The notes beneath the pieces were generated by a model, which worked only from the letters and a program-made list of their open reading frames with translations, was not told the origin of the DNA and ran no database searches. A stretch of 64,000 nt of DNA from Neorhizobium lilium (lineage in GTDB: Bacteria > Pseudomonadota > Alphaproteobacteria > Rhizobiales > Rhizobiaceae). The DNA lies in the NCBI RefSeq assembly GCF_004053875.1, contig NZ_SBIP01000006.1:186001-250000 (forward strand), given 5' to 3'. Made by a program: the position numbers and the translations under genes. Positions 6,877-15,559 of the stretch are shown here, piece by piece (the first letter of the stretch is position 1; every line of letters begins with the position of its first letter).

Positions 6877-7803
6877 TCAGGCCGCCTCCTTCTCTTCAGA
6901 AACCTGAGGCTGAAGGCCATGCAGGTAGGCCGCTGCGCGTTGCGCGTGGGCTGCAGCCTGGAAGATCGCCCGCTTGTCGTTGGCAAGCACCGATAGCCAT
7001 GACTGCAAATAGGAAGCGTGATCGAGTCTCGGCTCCAGTTCGGGAACGATACCGAGATCGGCGCAAAGAAAGCAGCTCCCAAGCTCGGCGATCAATTCCT
7101 CGCGGGCACGCTCGCTCCTATCGCGTGGATACCGGCTGAGATCGCGACCGACCCGGTCTGAGTGCGCTGTCCAGTGGACACTTTCATGACTCAGCGTCCC
7201 GACATACGCCTCTGCATCCCGGAAACTCTCAAACGGCGGCAGCTGGATGACGTCGCTACTAGGAGAATAGAATGCCTGATTGCCGCCATGGCGGATGATC
7301 GCGCCGGTATTGTGGAAGAACCGATCGGCCTGAGCGATGCGCTCGACAGGTTGAGATGTCGGTTCGCTGACACCACGATATCGGTCCGGCAGACCGTCGA
7401 TCTGCTCGACATTAAAGACAGTGTACGCCTTGAGAAACGGAATATCGCGCTCGACCTCGCCCTCGTTTCCATTGGCTTCTGTCTTGGTGAAGCGGCTGGC
7501 ATAGATGACGGTGGTACCGGTTTCGCCCTTGCGAACCGCGGCACCCAGTTCGAGTGCCTGCTTGAATGTCATCCACATCGGCGAGGCATAGCCGCGCGCC
7601 GTGCCCTCCGACCACAACAGCAGCACGTTGAGGCCGCTATAGGGCTCGCCATTGTGACGAAGGGGTCGGCTGATCCGGCCCGTGGTATTGGCAACCGACC
7701 ATGGTTTCATCCACGGGCGGACACCCTGTTCGAGATCCGCTACGATCCTGTCCGTGATCCTCGTGTAAAGATCAACGCGTTCCTTTTCATTCTTGCTTGT
7801 CAT
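6877..7803 (-). CDS. ardC: ArdC-like antirestriction protein
   Basis: A 308-aa protein with the ArdC architecture. The N-terminal domain (RVDLYTRITDRIVADLEQGV, then PWMKPW near residues 31-36 and NGEPYSGLNVLLLW) is the ssDNA-binding region. The C-terminal zincin-like domain carries HESVH at about residues 206-210, the HExxH-type metal site, followed by ELIAELGSCFL. ArdC proteins coat or protect incoming single-stranded plasmid DNA and relieve restriction after conjugation. A GGGCCGC/GCGGCCC hairpin sits 21-39 bp upstream of the start. Its presence marks a mobile, probably conjugative, replicon. Confidence 0.9.
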   Translation of the reverse strand: MTSKNEKERVDLYTRITDRIVADLEQGVRPWMKPWSVANTTGRISRPLRHNGEPYSGLNVLLLWSEGTARGYASPMWMTFKQALELGAAVRKGETGTTVIYASRFTKTEANGNEGEVERDIPFLKAYTVFNVEQIDGLPDRYRGVSEPTSQPVERIAQADRFFHNTGAIIRHGGNQAFYSPSSDVIQLPPFESFRDAEAYVGTLSHESVHWTAHSDRVGRDLSRYPRDRSERAREELIAELGSCFLCADLGIVPELEPRLDHASYLQSWLSVLANDKRAIFQAAAHAQRAAAYLHGLQPQVSEEKEAA

Positions 7804-8137
7804 CTTTCAAAACCTCAGATTCAGGGCCGCTCCATGCGGCCCGTTACGGCGGTCTCAAAGCGGCGGGCAAAGGAGGCGTGCACCCGCAGTTCGCCGGTTA
7901 CGCCGGCGACCAGGGCCGCAACGAAGAGGAGGACAGCAAAGCTGTTGCGCGGCAACGGACCGGCGCCAGACCGATCAACCGGAACGGGACGAGGGGGAGC
8001 AGCCTCCCTCTTTGCCGTTGCTGCCACGGAAAACCCTTCTACCTTGACCGACGGAGAGAGCTAAACTGACGTTGATGGACAGCGGTCCACGGACGCTCTA
8101 TAGCGGAATCACCACATTTTGTTATGGACAGTCCCGA

Positions 8138-9060
8138 ATGGATCCTCTTAGCGATATGATTGCATTGCTACGGCCGAGCACTGCCATCTCGAAGCCGATC
8201 ACCGGCCGGGGGCGGTGGGCCGTTCGATACATGGCTCATGATGCTCCAGGGTTTACCATCGTTTTGAAAGGCGGATGCTGGCTTGCGTTCGATGACGCCG
8301 CGCCGCTTGAGCTCCAGAGAGGCGACTTTGTCCTCTTGCCGTCGACGCCTGCCTTCACTCTGAGCAGCCATCCCGGAATGCCGGCGAATTACGAGATCCG
8401 ATGGAAACTGCTGCTCGCCACGGTGAACAGGACGGCGATGCTGACTTCGTATCTTTAGGCGGCACGTTTCGAATTGAGCCGGCCAATGCCGCGTTGCTTC
8501 GCTCACTTTTGCCGCGCATGATCTACATTCCGGCGTCGGAGGGCCGCGCACCCAGGCTCACCCGCGTCCTTCAGCAGATCATGGAAGAGTGCGAGAGTGA
8601 AGAACCCGGCAAGGAGATGATCCTGCAGCGCTTGCTTGAAGTTCTTCTCATTGAAGCTCTTCGCTGGCGTGGCGTTGTCGATGACGAAGGTCGGACCGAT
8701 CTTCTCAACGGCATGCTTGACCCTGCCTTAGCCCGGGCTCTTCGCGCGATACACGCGGATGTTCGGTCAGACTGGACGGTCGCGGATCTGGCGAAGCTTG
8801 CTGGACTGTCGCGCTCGGCCTTTGCAGCACGTTTCGGCAAAATACTTGGCTGTGGACCGATCGAATATCTCTCCCGCTGGCGCATGGCGCTAGCGAAGGA
8901 TGCCCTGATCCGCGGCACAAAGACGCTAGACAGGATCGCCGACGAGGTGGGTTACGAATCTGCCAGCGCGTTCAGCACGGCCTTTCGCAAGCGTCAGGGC
9001 TGCTCTCCAGGCCGGTATGCCGGAACAGTAACAGCTCGACCTGCAACTCTGGACGCCTGA
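8138..9060 (+). pseudogene. AraC-family regulator split by a frameshift
   Basis: Two frames together make one AraC-type regulator of ~305 aa with an N-terminal cupin domain. The upstream frame gives MDPLSDMIALLRP through SSHPGMPA; the family sequence then continues in another frame as RHGEQDGDADFVSLGG, and ends with the two-helix AraC domain (WTVADLAKLAGLSRSAFAAR and IADEVGYESASAFSTAFRK). A one-base indel between about 8380 and 8412 explains the split. It is either inactivated or a sequencing error. It lies directly upstream of a short-chain dehydrogenase that such regulators often control. Confidence 0.8.
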
Positions 9061-9141
9061 GCAATAAAACTGGACGTCAAATTATATCCCATCCTGACCG
9101 GAAGGCCTACCAAGGGTCATCACGAACGGATGGAGATCCTT

Positions 9142-9885
9142 ATGAAGACGATTATGATTACCGGAACGTCCTCTGGTTATGGCCTTGAGACCGCACGTCA
9201 CTTCCTTGCCAACGGTTGGAACGTGATCGCCGCCATGCGCACGCCCAATCCGGACGTCCTGCCACGCTCGGAGAAACTGCGGATTCTACCGCTGGACGTC
9301 ACCAGTGACGAGAGCATTGCTACCGCCATCAAAGCCGCTGGTCCGATCGATGTTCTCGTGAACAACGCTGGCATCGGTGTGGTCGGTGCATTCGAGGCCA
9401 CCCGGATGGCGCACGTCCGCAGAGTGTTCGAGACGAACACATTGGGCGTCATGGCCATGGCGCAGGCTGTAATCCCGCAAATGCGCGAGCGTCGTTCGGG
9501 CACCATCGTCAACGTCACGTCCAGCGTGACATTGGCGGCAATGCCCTTGGCCGCCGCCTACACGGCAAGCAAGCAGGCGATCGAAGGCTTCACCGGCTCG
9601 CTGGCGCATGAACTGGCGCATTTCGACATCCGCGCAAAGCTCGTCGAGCCGGGTTATGCCCCAACGACCCGTTTCGCTCAGAACAGTTCGGTGAGGATCG
9701 AGGATATGATCCCTGCGGCATATGCCGATTTCGCCAAGCCGATTTTCGAGGCATTTGCAAAGCCTGCGCTGACAACCAAGGAAACGGACGTCGCAGAGGC
9801 AATCTGGGCGGCAGCGCACGATACGACCGGACAGCTCCGCTTTCCTGCCGGACCTGACGCTGTTGCGTTGGCCAAGGTCCGTTAA
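9142..9885 (+). CDS. short-chain dehydrogenase/reductase
   Basis: A 247-aa classical SDR. The Rossmann motif TGTSSGYG is at residues 7-14, NNAGIG at about residues 75-80, a catalytic Ser in VTSSVT, and the catalytic YTASK at about residues 145-149. It should reduce or oxidise a carbonyl/alcohol with NAD(P)H; the motif order matches the family closely but substrate cannot be told. The ATG at 9142 has GGAG eight bases upstream and is preferred to the in-frame ATG at 9130. With the AraC gene before it, this is a two-gene cargo unit unlike the surrounding plasmid backbone. Confidence 0.9.
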   Translation: MKTIMITGTSSGYGLETARHFLANGWNVIAAMRTPNPDVLPRSEKLRILPLDVTSDESIATAIKAAGPIDVLVNNAGIGVVGAFEATRMAHVRRVFETNTLGVMAMAQAVIPQMRERRSGTIVNVTSSVTLAAMPLAAAYTASKQAIEGFTGSLAHELAHFDIRAKLVEPGYAPTTRFAQNSSVRIEDMIPAAYADFAKPIFEAFAKPALTTKETDVAEAIWAAAHDTTGQLRFPAGPDAVALAKVR

Positions 9886-9891
9886 GCAAGA

Positions 9892-9911
9892 GGCGGGACC
9901 GAAGTCCCGCC
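9892..9911. terminator. hairpin between convergent genes
   Basis: A perfect stem GGCGGGAC / GTCCCGCC with loop CGAA between the SDR stop and the stop of the converging 199-aa gene. T-runs are poor on both sides, so efficiency is uncertain. Confidence 0.5.
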
Positions 9912-9919
9912 GTATGGCC

Positions 9920-10519
9920 TCACTCGAAGGCCGACATCTGGGCGGCGGCGGCCTTGCGGTCAACAGTCTGGCCAGGATTCTCTACGGGGCGGTCGAAGGG
10001 TTTCCAGGTTTCACCGACGATCTGCTCGTAGGCTGATACAGCACCCTCGGCGGCCATCCGCAGCGCATGTGCCTGGATGCCCATGTCGGCTGCGAACTCG
10101 CGTTTGCGCTGGGCGGCGCTGTCGTACCCGACCGGACCGTCGAGATCCTCGTCGCGGTGATCGCCCGCACCCTTTGCGGTGGCGTCACGTGCTTCGGTGA
10201 CAGCCCGGCTGTAGAACTGGCCGGCACCATGGGCTGATCCGACATAGGCACCGACGATCCGCTGGAGATGGATCTGCATCGCCCGCTCGCCAAGCCCATC
10301 GGAAAGAGCCGTGGCGGTCTCGACGAGCAGTCGCTCGTGCAGGTCGCGGACACCATCGCTGTCGAGGATGGCCGTCCCGAAGCTTTCGGCGATCTTCAGC
10401 GCCTGCGTTTCATTGGGGCATGTGAGGCGGACCATCTCGATCGTGGCACCCTTGCGAAGCGGGACAACGCGGGCAGATGGGCGAGAGGTTTGACGGGACT
10501 GGGTTACGGGTTTTGCCAT
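9920..10519 (-). CDS. 199-aa plasmid-type hypothetical protein
   Basis: No family recognised. The N-terminal ~30 residues are basic and polar (SRQTSRPSARVVPLRKG). A mixed region follows (ATIEMVRLTCPNETQALKIA), then a long helical part (residues ~60-135) ending in ADMGIQAHALRMAAEGAVSA. AAGGAAACC precedes the ATG. The leader contains the CCGGCC/GGCCGG hairpin (10552-10566) shared in style with other backbone genes. Likely part of the conserved plasmid backbone; role unknown. Confidence 0.7.
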   Translation of the reverse strand: MAKPVTQSRQTSRPSARVVPLRKGATIEMVRLTCPNETQALKIAESFGTAILDSDGVRDLHERLLVETATALSDGLGERAMQIHLQRIVGAYVGSAHGAGQFYSRAVTEARDATAKGAGDHRDEDLDGPVGYDSAAQRKREFAADMGIQAHALRMAAEGAVSAYEQIVGETWKPFDRPVENPGQTVDRKAAAAQMSAFE

Positions 10520-10874
10520 GATGGTTTCCTTTTCTCGTTCCCGAAGCGGTTCCGGCCCCCGGCCGGTCTGTCCTTCGGTGCGGTCGAAAGGAACCGGCGC
10601 AAGCCGGGCGGTTCAGGGTCCGGGCGGGCCAGATCGAGCGAAGCCGGTGCGCGGGAAAGCAGGGCATCTGCCCTAGCGAAGCCCGCGTGCCTGCTTTGTC
10701 GAGAGCGGCATGACCGGCCGCCCCGCGGCGCTATAGCGGCCTTGAACCGAACGGGCGCTGGTTCAGACCGTCACAAAACCGAAGGACAGGCCGACCGGGG
10801 ATCGGACCGGACACAAGGCAGCGAAAGGAACCCACGCAAAGCCCACCGGATGTCCATCAATAGATCAGATCCCG
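10520..10874. other. leader and intergenic region
   Basis: A 355-bp stretch. The first ~50 bp form the structured leader of the minus-strand gene ending at 9920. No gene is supported in the rest; small open frames here lack ribosome-binding sites. Confidence 0.4.
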
Positions 10875-11261
10875 CTACGCTGTTCGCCCGCCGCTCCGAT
10901 CTGAATCGAGATCGTCCTCAGTTCCCTGCCCTGCGCCAGCGCAATCATGCATGAGGGAGATACGAGCATGAAACGATGCGAATGCCGCTTCCTGCCGAGC
11001 GAGCTTGCTGGAGAGCGCATCGATGTCCGGCTGGCACTCCGCTGTGATGGCGGCAAGATTGGAACGGTAGCGGCAGAGGAAGGCTTCGTGCTCCAGGCGC
11101 TTACCCCGGCGATGTCCGTGTCGGCGTTGCCCAAGTGACGGGATCAGCGCTGTCATCTTGCGGATGATCTGGCGTTCGATGAGGTCGATCTGGTGGCGTG
11201 TCTGACGACATGCCTCTTCCAGACGCCGCAATTCCACTTGGGCGTCAATGGAGTGCATCAT
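10875..11261 (-). CDS. 128-aa coiled-coil-like hypothetical protein
   Basis: A helical, charged protein. Heptad-like stretches appear in VELRRLEEACRQTRHQIDLI and in IDALSSKLARQEAAFASFHA. The ATG at 11261 overlaps the stop of the DUF7007-type gene (ATGA), so it is translationally coupled; a GTG at 11270 is the alternative start. It is last in a three-gene coupled cassette. Function unknown. Confidence 0.6.
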   Translation of the reverse strand: MMHSIDAQVELRRLEEACRQTRHQIDLIERQIIRKMTALIPSLGQRRHGHRRGKRLEHEAFLCRYRSNLAAITAECQPDIDALSSKLARQEAAFASFHARISLMHDCAGAGQGTEDDLDSDRSGGRTA

Positions 11262-12145
11262 GTCGCGCACTTCCCCGACCAGGTGACGAAGCTTGACGGA
11301 CCATCATAGGCTGCATGCCGCGTCTCATCGATGACAAAGCCGAAACGACCCACTCCGTATTCAGCAGCAGGCACCAGAAAGCGGCGCTCCTCGAGGTGGG
11401 CATCTCGCTGGCCTCCCCGGGTTGCGATAACTTCCGTCATGCCAGGATGATGGTTCGACCGGAGAGCGGAGATCACGATCCAGTCGTTGGCATGTTGTGT
11501 TTCGAACGCACGACGATCCTTTGCATGGGATTGGCCAGGCGCCAGAACACGTCCGAAGATTTTCTCCCAGGCAGCGGGTTGCCAGTCCCTTATCGTCACC
11601 TCTGCGCAACGCCGCTCAAAGCCGGTAAACAGATCCGGAAATGTGATTGCCACGGCCGCCCAGGCGCAATCTTCCTCGTAAAATCCGTCTTCGACCCGCA
11701 GTGACGGATGAACCTTGCAGTTCCGCAGGGGTGAGAGCCTGAAGCCACCGTGACTGGCCGTCGAATGGCGCTCGACACCATCGGCATAGACTGTCGTGTG
11801 CTGCGACAGTCCCCATGGCGTGTAAGCACGGGCGGAAATCTCGCATCGACCCAATCCCCGGCTCTCGCGCTGATGCTCGGCATGTTCGAAGACGCGGGCG
11901 CGAAACGCCGCCTCATCGGCAAGGTCACCGGAATGCCCGTGGAAATCCGCTCGCCGCCATTTGGAAAGCGGCGCGGCGATCTTCCAGCCGGTCGCCAGAT
12001 AATGCCGCTCGCCTCGACCCGGCAGCATGGCAAAGGCGGCGTCGCCGACACGGGCGACCGTATGACCTTCCATAGACCGACCAAAAGAAACCCCCGGAAA
12101 GCCGGGGGTGCCGTCGGCGTCGGATTTGGCGGGAATCGTGCTCAT
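11258..12145 (-). CDS. DUF7007-type plasmid protein
   Basis: A 295-aa protein that resembles the DUF7007 proteins of rhizobial plasmids. Visible blocks are GFPGVSFGRSMEGHTVARVG near residue 14, a central YTPWGLSQHTTVYADGVERH, then SPLRNCKVHPSLRVEDGFYE followed by a tract typical of viral- or plasmid-type replication accessory proteins. No catalytic motif can be assigned. Start chosen at 12145, which overlaps the stop of the upstream gene by ATGA. Within its early codons lies a strong terminator-like hairpin (12091-12108) discussed separately. Confidence 0.7.
   Translation of the reverse strand: MSTIPAKSDADGTPGFPGVSFGRSMEGHTVARVGDAAFAMLPGRGERHYLATGWKIAAPLSKWRRADFHGHSGDLADEAAFRARVFEHAEHQRESRGLGRCEISARAYTPWGLSQHTTVYADGVERHSTASHGGFRLSPLRNCKVHPSLRVEDGFYEEDCAWAAVAITFPDLFTGFERRCAEVTIRDWQPAAWEKIFGRVLAPGQSHAKDRRAFETQHANDWIVISALRSNHHPGMTEVIATRGGQRDAHLEERRFLVPAAEYGVGRFGFVIDETRHAAYDGPSSFVTWSGKCAT
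12091..12108 (-). promoter_or_regulatory. terminator-like hairpin inside the start of a coding region
   Basis: On the minus strand the stem CCCCCGG/CCGGGGG with a 4-nt loop is followed by TTTCTTTT. It lies about 12 codons into the DUF7007-type gene and could act as an attenuator of the last two genes of the cassette. Confidence 0.4.
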
Positions 12146-12615
12146 GCCACGGCCCTCCCTTCCACGATGTTTGCGGCGACCACGTCGGTCGTGACCTCTT
12201 CCACCACGGCATCGGGGTAGCCGTGTCGCGACAACCATTCCTCCACCGCTGGCCGGGACGCGGCGAGGTGTACAAGCTCCGCGTGGTCGCCGGCACGGTC
12301 GAATACGCGGAAACTGCCAATCGCCGGAGGCTCGATGATCGTGAATGTCAGGCTTGTATCCAAAGAGAACGTCCGGCGGACCCGGATAGCGATCACGCCG
12401 CCTGCGCCATAGTCAGCCTCGTGAAGGGTAAAGCACGGCGGCACGGCATGCTTGCCGCCGGTACGCTCGCCCTGCTTACGGATCAGGCGACCGCTGCTGT
12501 TGTTGGTCCGCCAGGCGGACAGCTTTTTACGGTGGCGTTCAGGTGGACGTGGCGTGCCGTCCGACCAGCCAATGATCGAGCCGATCGGGGCACTCAGTGC
12601 GATATGAGCAGACAT
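12142..12615 (-). CDS. 157-aa hypothetical protein, first of a coupled cassette
   Basis: Begins MSAHIALSAPIGSIIGWSDG with AGGGAG nine bases upstream, which fixes the start over a longer frame. The first ~55 residues are basic (PERHRKKL, SSGRLIRKQGERTGG); the remainder is strand-rich (DTSLTFTIIEPPAIGSFRVF) and ends in a helical EEWLSRHGYPDAVVEEV. No family recognised. It overlaps the next gene by four bases. Confidence 0.65.
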   Translation of the reverse strand: MSAHIALSAPIGSIIGWSDGTPRPPERHRKKLSAWRTNNSSGRLIRKQGERTGGKHAVPPCFTLHEADYGAGGVIAIRVRRTFSLDTSLTFTIIEPPAIGSFRVFDRAGDHAELVHLAASRPAVEEWLSRHGYPDAVVEEVTTDVVAANIVEGRAVA

Positions 12616-12646
12616 GCAAATTCTCCCTGATTTTCGAGGGTGCTGA

Positions 12647-12677
12647 AAACAAAACCGCCGCCAGAAACTGGCGGCGG
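12647..12677 (-). terminator. intrinsic terminator of the ParB-like gene
   Basis: A perfect 10-bp stem CCGCCGCCAG/CTGGCGGCGG with loop AAA lies 31 bp past the stop; on the minus strand TTTTGTTTT follows. Confidence 0.88.
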
Positions 12678-12707
12678 CGATGGGGATCGGGATGTGAGAC
12701 AAAGCCT

Positions 12708-14480
12708 CTATTCGGCGGCAATGCCGTAATGGTCGTCGGTGGAATGCTCGTCGTCTACGACATCATCCGCATCCTCGCCGGTACCCAGACCGGAAGAAGC
12801 CGGCTCGTTTTCGTCATCGACTGACCCCGTTTCCGAGCCGTCATTATCGGCACCATCTTCGTCCATGCCGAGAGAAGCCTCGTCGGCATCTTCGTCAGGT
12901 GTCGCACCTGCTTTGAGCAATTCAGCAAGCTCTTCCGTCGCCGGGGCAAACAAAGCAGACCCATGAACGAACCTTTCCTCCTTGAAGTGATCGACAAGCG
13001 CTGCGCGGGTTTCCTTGACCTTCTGGCGCGGAGGAACGGCGGTTTCCTTAGCCGAAGCCTCCAGCGCCTGGCGCGACAGGCAAGACAGGAAGCCTTCCGT
13101 GCCCATGTTGGGCAGGAATGCGTCAGCTCCGATCGCGTCGCCCGCGATCCGTGCTGCTACGCCACTGTTGGAGGCATTGCGCCTGCACGACAGCACATCG
13201 ATCAGCACGGAACGGGCCGCGATACGCAGCCTGTCCATGTCGATATCGACCTTGCCATTCTCGTCGAGCAGCGGAACCACGTGGCGCTTGAACCGCGCCG
13301 AGCCGAAGACATTGCCACCGGCACCTGTGTCGACGCGGACGTTAAGGCCGGCGAAGGCGATCACCAGCAGCGCCATCAGCATATCGTCCTCGATCGGTGC
13401 CCGGCCAAGCGCTTCGTGCAAAGCGTCGGTGCGGAAATCGCCGATCATGTCCTGGCCTTTCTGGGTAACGTCCGGACGCGGCTTTGACACAACCTCGATG
13501 ACCTCATCACCCTGAACACCATCGGGCGAGCCCGCATTGCCCTTTGGCTTCTTAACCTCCGGCATCCGGAAATGGAACGACTGGACCTTGCCATCGCGGT
13601 CGAGATACATCGCCGTCAGATCGCCCTTGCCCGGCTTGCCATAGACCCGGTCGGCCTTTGCCGGCAATTGCGGCTGGCCCCAGCTGTTGAGTTCGACGAT
13701 CGCGCCCTTCTTGGGCAGATTGCTCGTCATCCATTCTTGCTGAGCACCGAGAAAGGCCTCGACATCCGTGGTGTAGCGGCTGTCTTCGTCAGCCGGTGCG
13801 AACAGGTCCTCGACCCAGGCAATGCCATAGGCCTGCGAGAGATCATCTCCAAAGCTCGCGTCCTTGGCATACATGCGGGTCTTGCTAAGGCCATTGGCAA
13901 TCGCCCACCACGATGCGGTGTCGCCCTTCTTCGGCTTCTGTGCCTTCCAGACTTCTTTCTGGTCTTCGAGCGAAGCTGCGGCGATCGTGCGAAGCTGTTG
14001 CTCGGATGGCATATCGCCCTTGGCCATCTGCTCGAGCATGGCTGGCAGCACATTGGCCAGAAGCCGAAGTTTGCGGATCTGACGGACGGGAAGAGCGAGA
14101 GCGACAGCAATCGCCTCCTCGGTCCAACCGAGCGCGACCAGACGCTCGATGCCACGCCACTGATCAACGGGGTTGAGCGCCTCGCGAACCGAGTTTTCGA
14201 CCATCGAGCGCATGGCACCGTTGTCGTTGGCGGCGTCCACGACAAGGATTTCGATTTCGTCCAGTCCGGCGGCGATGGCAAGGCGCACGCGGCGATGACC
14301 GGCATCGATGATATAGCCATTTCCGCCATCGGGTTCCGGTGCGACGACGGGCGGCTGGACGATGCCGACGGCCTTGATCGTGGCCAGCATCAGCGCGTCG
14401 GCCTGCGGCGACGACTTCAACTGGCGCATACGGTTGGGATTTTCCTTCAGCGCGCGCGGGTCAACCTTCATGATCTGCAT
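12708..14480 (-). CDS. ParB/RepB/Spo0J-like protein with acidic C-terminal tail
   Basis: A 590-aa protein. The N-terminal ParB-like nuclease/CTPase fold runs from about residue 5 to 95 with the signature GYIIDAGHRRVRLAIAAG (about residues 54-71). A helix-turn-helix region follows (TEEAIAVALALPVRQIRKLR). The middle contains a ~250-residue region with no recognised domain, and the last ~65 residues are extremely acidic (many D/E, for example DEDADEASLGMDEDGAD). This length is about twice that of a partition ParB, so it is probably a plasmid-specific regulator or DNA-modification accessory protein rather than the segregation partner. Start chosen at 14480 (MQIMKVDP), with AAAGGA upstream. Confidence 0.85.
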   Translation of the reverse strand: MQIMKVDPRALKENPNRMRQLKSSPQADALMLATIKAVGIVQPPVVAPEPDGGNGYIIDAGHRRVRLAIAAGLDEIEILVVDAANDNGAMRSMVENSVREALNPVDQWRGIERLVALGWTEEAIAVALALPVRQIRKLRLLANVLPAMLEQMAKGDMPSEQQLRTIAAASLEDQKEVWKAQKPKKGDTASWWAIANGLSKTRMYAKDASFGDDLSQAYGIAWVEDLFAPADEDSRYTTDVEAFLGAQQEWMTSNLPKKGAIVELNSWGQPQLPAKADRVYGKPGKGDLTAMYLDRDGKVQSFHFRMPEVKKPKGNAGSPDGVQGDEVIEVVSKPRPDVTQKGQDMIGDFRTDALHEALGRAPIEDDMLMALLVIAFAGLNVRVDTGAGGNVFGSARFKRHVVPLLDENGKVDIDMDRLRIAARSVLIDVLSCRRNASNSGVAARIAGDAIGADAFLPNMGTEGFLSCLSRQALEASAKETAVPPRQKVKETRAALVDHFKEERFVHGSALFAPATEELAELLKAGATPDEDADEASLGMDEDGADNDGSETGSVDDENEPASSGLGTGEDADDVVDDEHSTDDHYGIAAE

Positions 14481-15214
14481 GGGAGCTGTCCTTTCGAGAG
14501 GTTCCGGACCGGCACCTTGCCGACCCTTCCTGTCTTCATTTTTCGAAGACACCTCCCCGACCGCCGAGCGGCCGGACTGCCGCAACTGCGGCCGAGCATC
14601 CCTGCTGTGCGGGACGAGCGGGGCTAAAAGCCCTGCGAAGGCCAAGCGGCCGGGATCGCGCAGGCGGCGGTTGAGCGACAGCGTCGGTGGGAGGACCGGT
14701 CTGCGACCGGTTCATCCTTCCTGCTTTCCTTTTCAACCCTCTCTTCTCAGTTCAAGCCCACGCCCGAAGACGATAGATCTTGGCGGCAGCGCTACCTGGA
14801 GGACGGGCCGAGGTTCGGCGCCCTAGGAGGGCCAGCGCGTCAGCCATCATACGCTTCAAGATGAGAGCTCTGTTTTCCGGTGCGGCGAAGGCAGCTTCCG
14901 GGATAGCAACAGCAGCAGGCGAGGGATTGGCGGTTTCGGAGGGCGGGCCCGGAAGGGGCTCTTCGACCATTGCGGGGACAACGATGGGTGTGATCGTTGT
15001 TTCATCGGACTTTACCGAAACGGTGACCTGTGCTCCGGAGCGGAGACGGTGACCCCCGTTTGAGCGGCCTCTCGCTCGTCCTGAGCTTCTACCAGCGATG
15101 ACTGCGTTACAAGAAAAAAAGGCATGTTTTTCCACGGAGTGTTGTGATTGAGGTCTCGTCTGCAAATCGGTCTCGGTCAAGGTGGAGGACCACGTTTGCG
15201 GTCGCCTCCGACGC
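14481..15214 (-). other. leader and weakly supported ORF
   Basis: A 734-bp stretch. The minus strand carries a frame at 14752-15216 (154 aa) whose C-terminal part (ENRALILKRMMADALALLGR) looks protein-like, but no ribosome-binding site or good start was found and an antisense frame is equally open. It may be a gene fragment. The 14481-14750 part is the leader of the ParB-like gene. Confidence 0.35.
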
Positions 15215-15254
15215 AAAAGAAGGCGCTCGACCCGTGAGGGGAGCGCCTTCTTTT
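15215..15254. terminator. bidirectional intrinsic terminator
   Basis: A perfect 14-bp inverted repeat AAAAGAAGGCGCTC/GAGCGCCTTCTTTT around a 12-nt loop. It gives a T-run on both strands. Confidence 0.85.
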
Positions 15255-15390
15255 GGATCCCGGGACAACATCAAACACCGCTGCGATTGCAGTGATATAA
15301 TCGCTCTTCAAGCTGTCGAGCGGAGGGGTCTGCGCAAAAGCCCCCTGGGTATAAACCTCTCGAAATGGTCGGACGAGGCGAACGAAGAAT

Positions 15391-15503
15391 AAAAAAAATG
15401 GGCCGACGGAAAACCGTGGCCCATGAAGTGTGGAGGTAATACCTCCAGAGGGGAACAGCTGATACGGCGGGAACTGGGAGGAAACCCGCCAAATGCATCA
15501 ACT
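15391..15503 (-). ncRNA. three-hairpin trans-acting small RNA with anti-Shine-Dalgarno loop
   Basis: Read on the minus strand: hairpin 1 GGCGGG/CCCGCC (15466-15490) exposes CCTCCC in a 13-nt loop; hairpin 2 TGGAGG/CCTCCA (15431-15447) has a 5-nt loop; between them is a single-stranded GTTCCCCTC stretch; hairpin 3 TGGGCC-ACGG/CCGT-GGCCCA with one bulge ends in eight T residues, a textbook terminator. A promoter-like pair lies just upstream. Three hairpins with exposed anti-SD motifs match, from memory, the alpha-r14 (NfeR1-type) or AbcR-type small RNAs of Rhizobiales, which base-pair with ribosome-binding sites with Hfq. It could instead be the processed 3' end of the IHF mRNA. Confidence 0.72.
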
Positions 15504-15509
15504 GAAGGC

Positions 15510-15539
15510 AGTATGGCGACATTCTGTGCATATTGAAAG
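15510..15539 (-). promoter_or_regulatory. candidate promoter of the small RNA
   Basis: On the minus strand CTTTCA (15534-15539), an 18-bp spacer, then CATACT (15510-15515). Initiation about 7 bp downstream would give a ~113-nt transcript. Confidence 0.5.
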
Positions 15540-15559
15540 TCATTTATTGTGCAGTGCAG

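Noticed and set aside
13572..14627. A 351-aa plus-strand open frame
   Set aside because: Antisense shadow of the ParB-like gene, with no ribosome-binding site or recognisable domain.
14752..15216. A 154-aa minus-strand ORF
   Set aside because: No ribosome-binding site, low-complexity centre and an equally open antisense frame; mentioned only as possible fragment.
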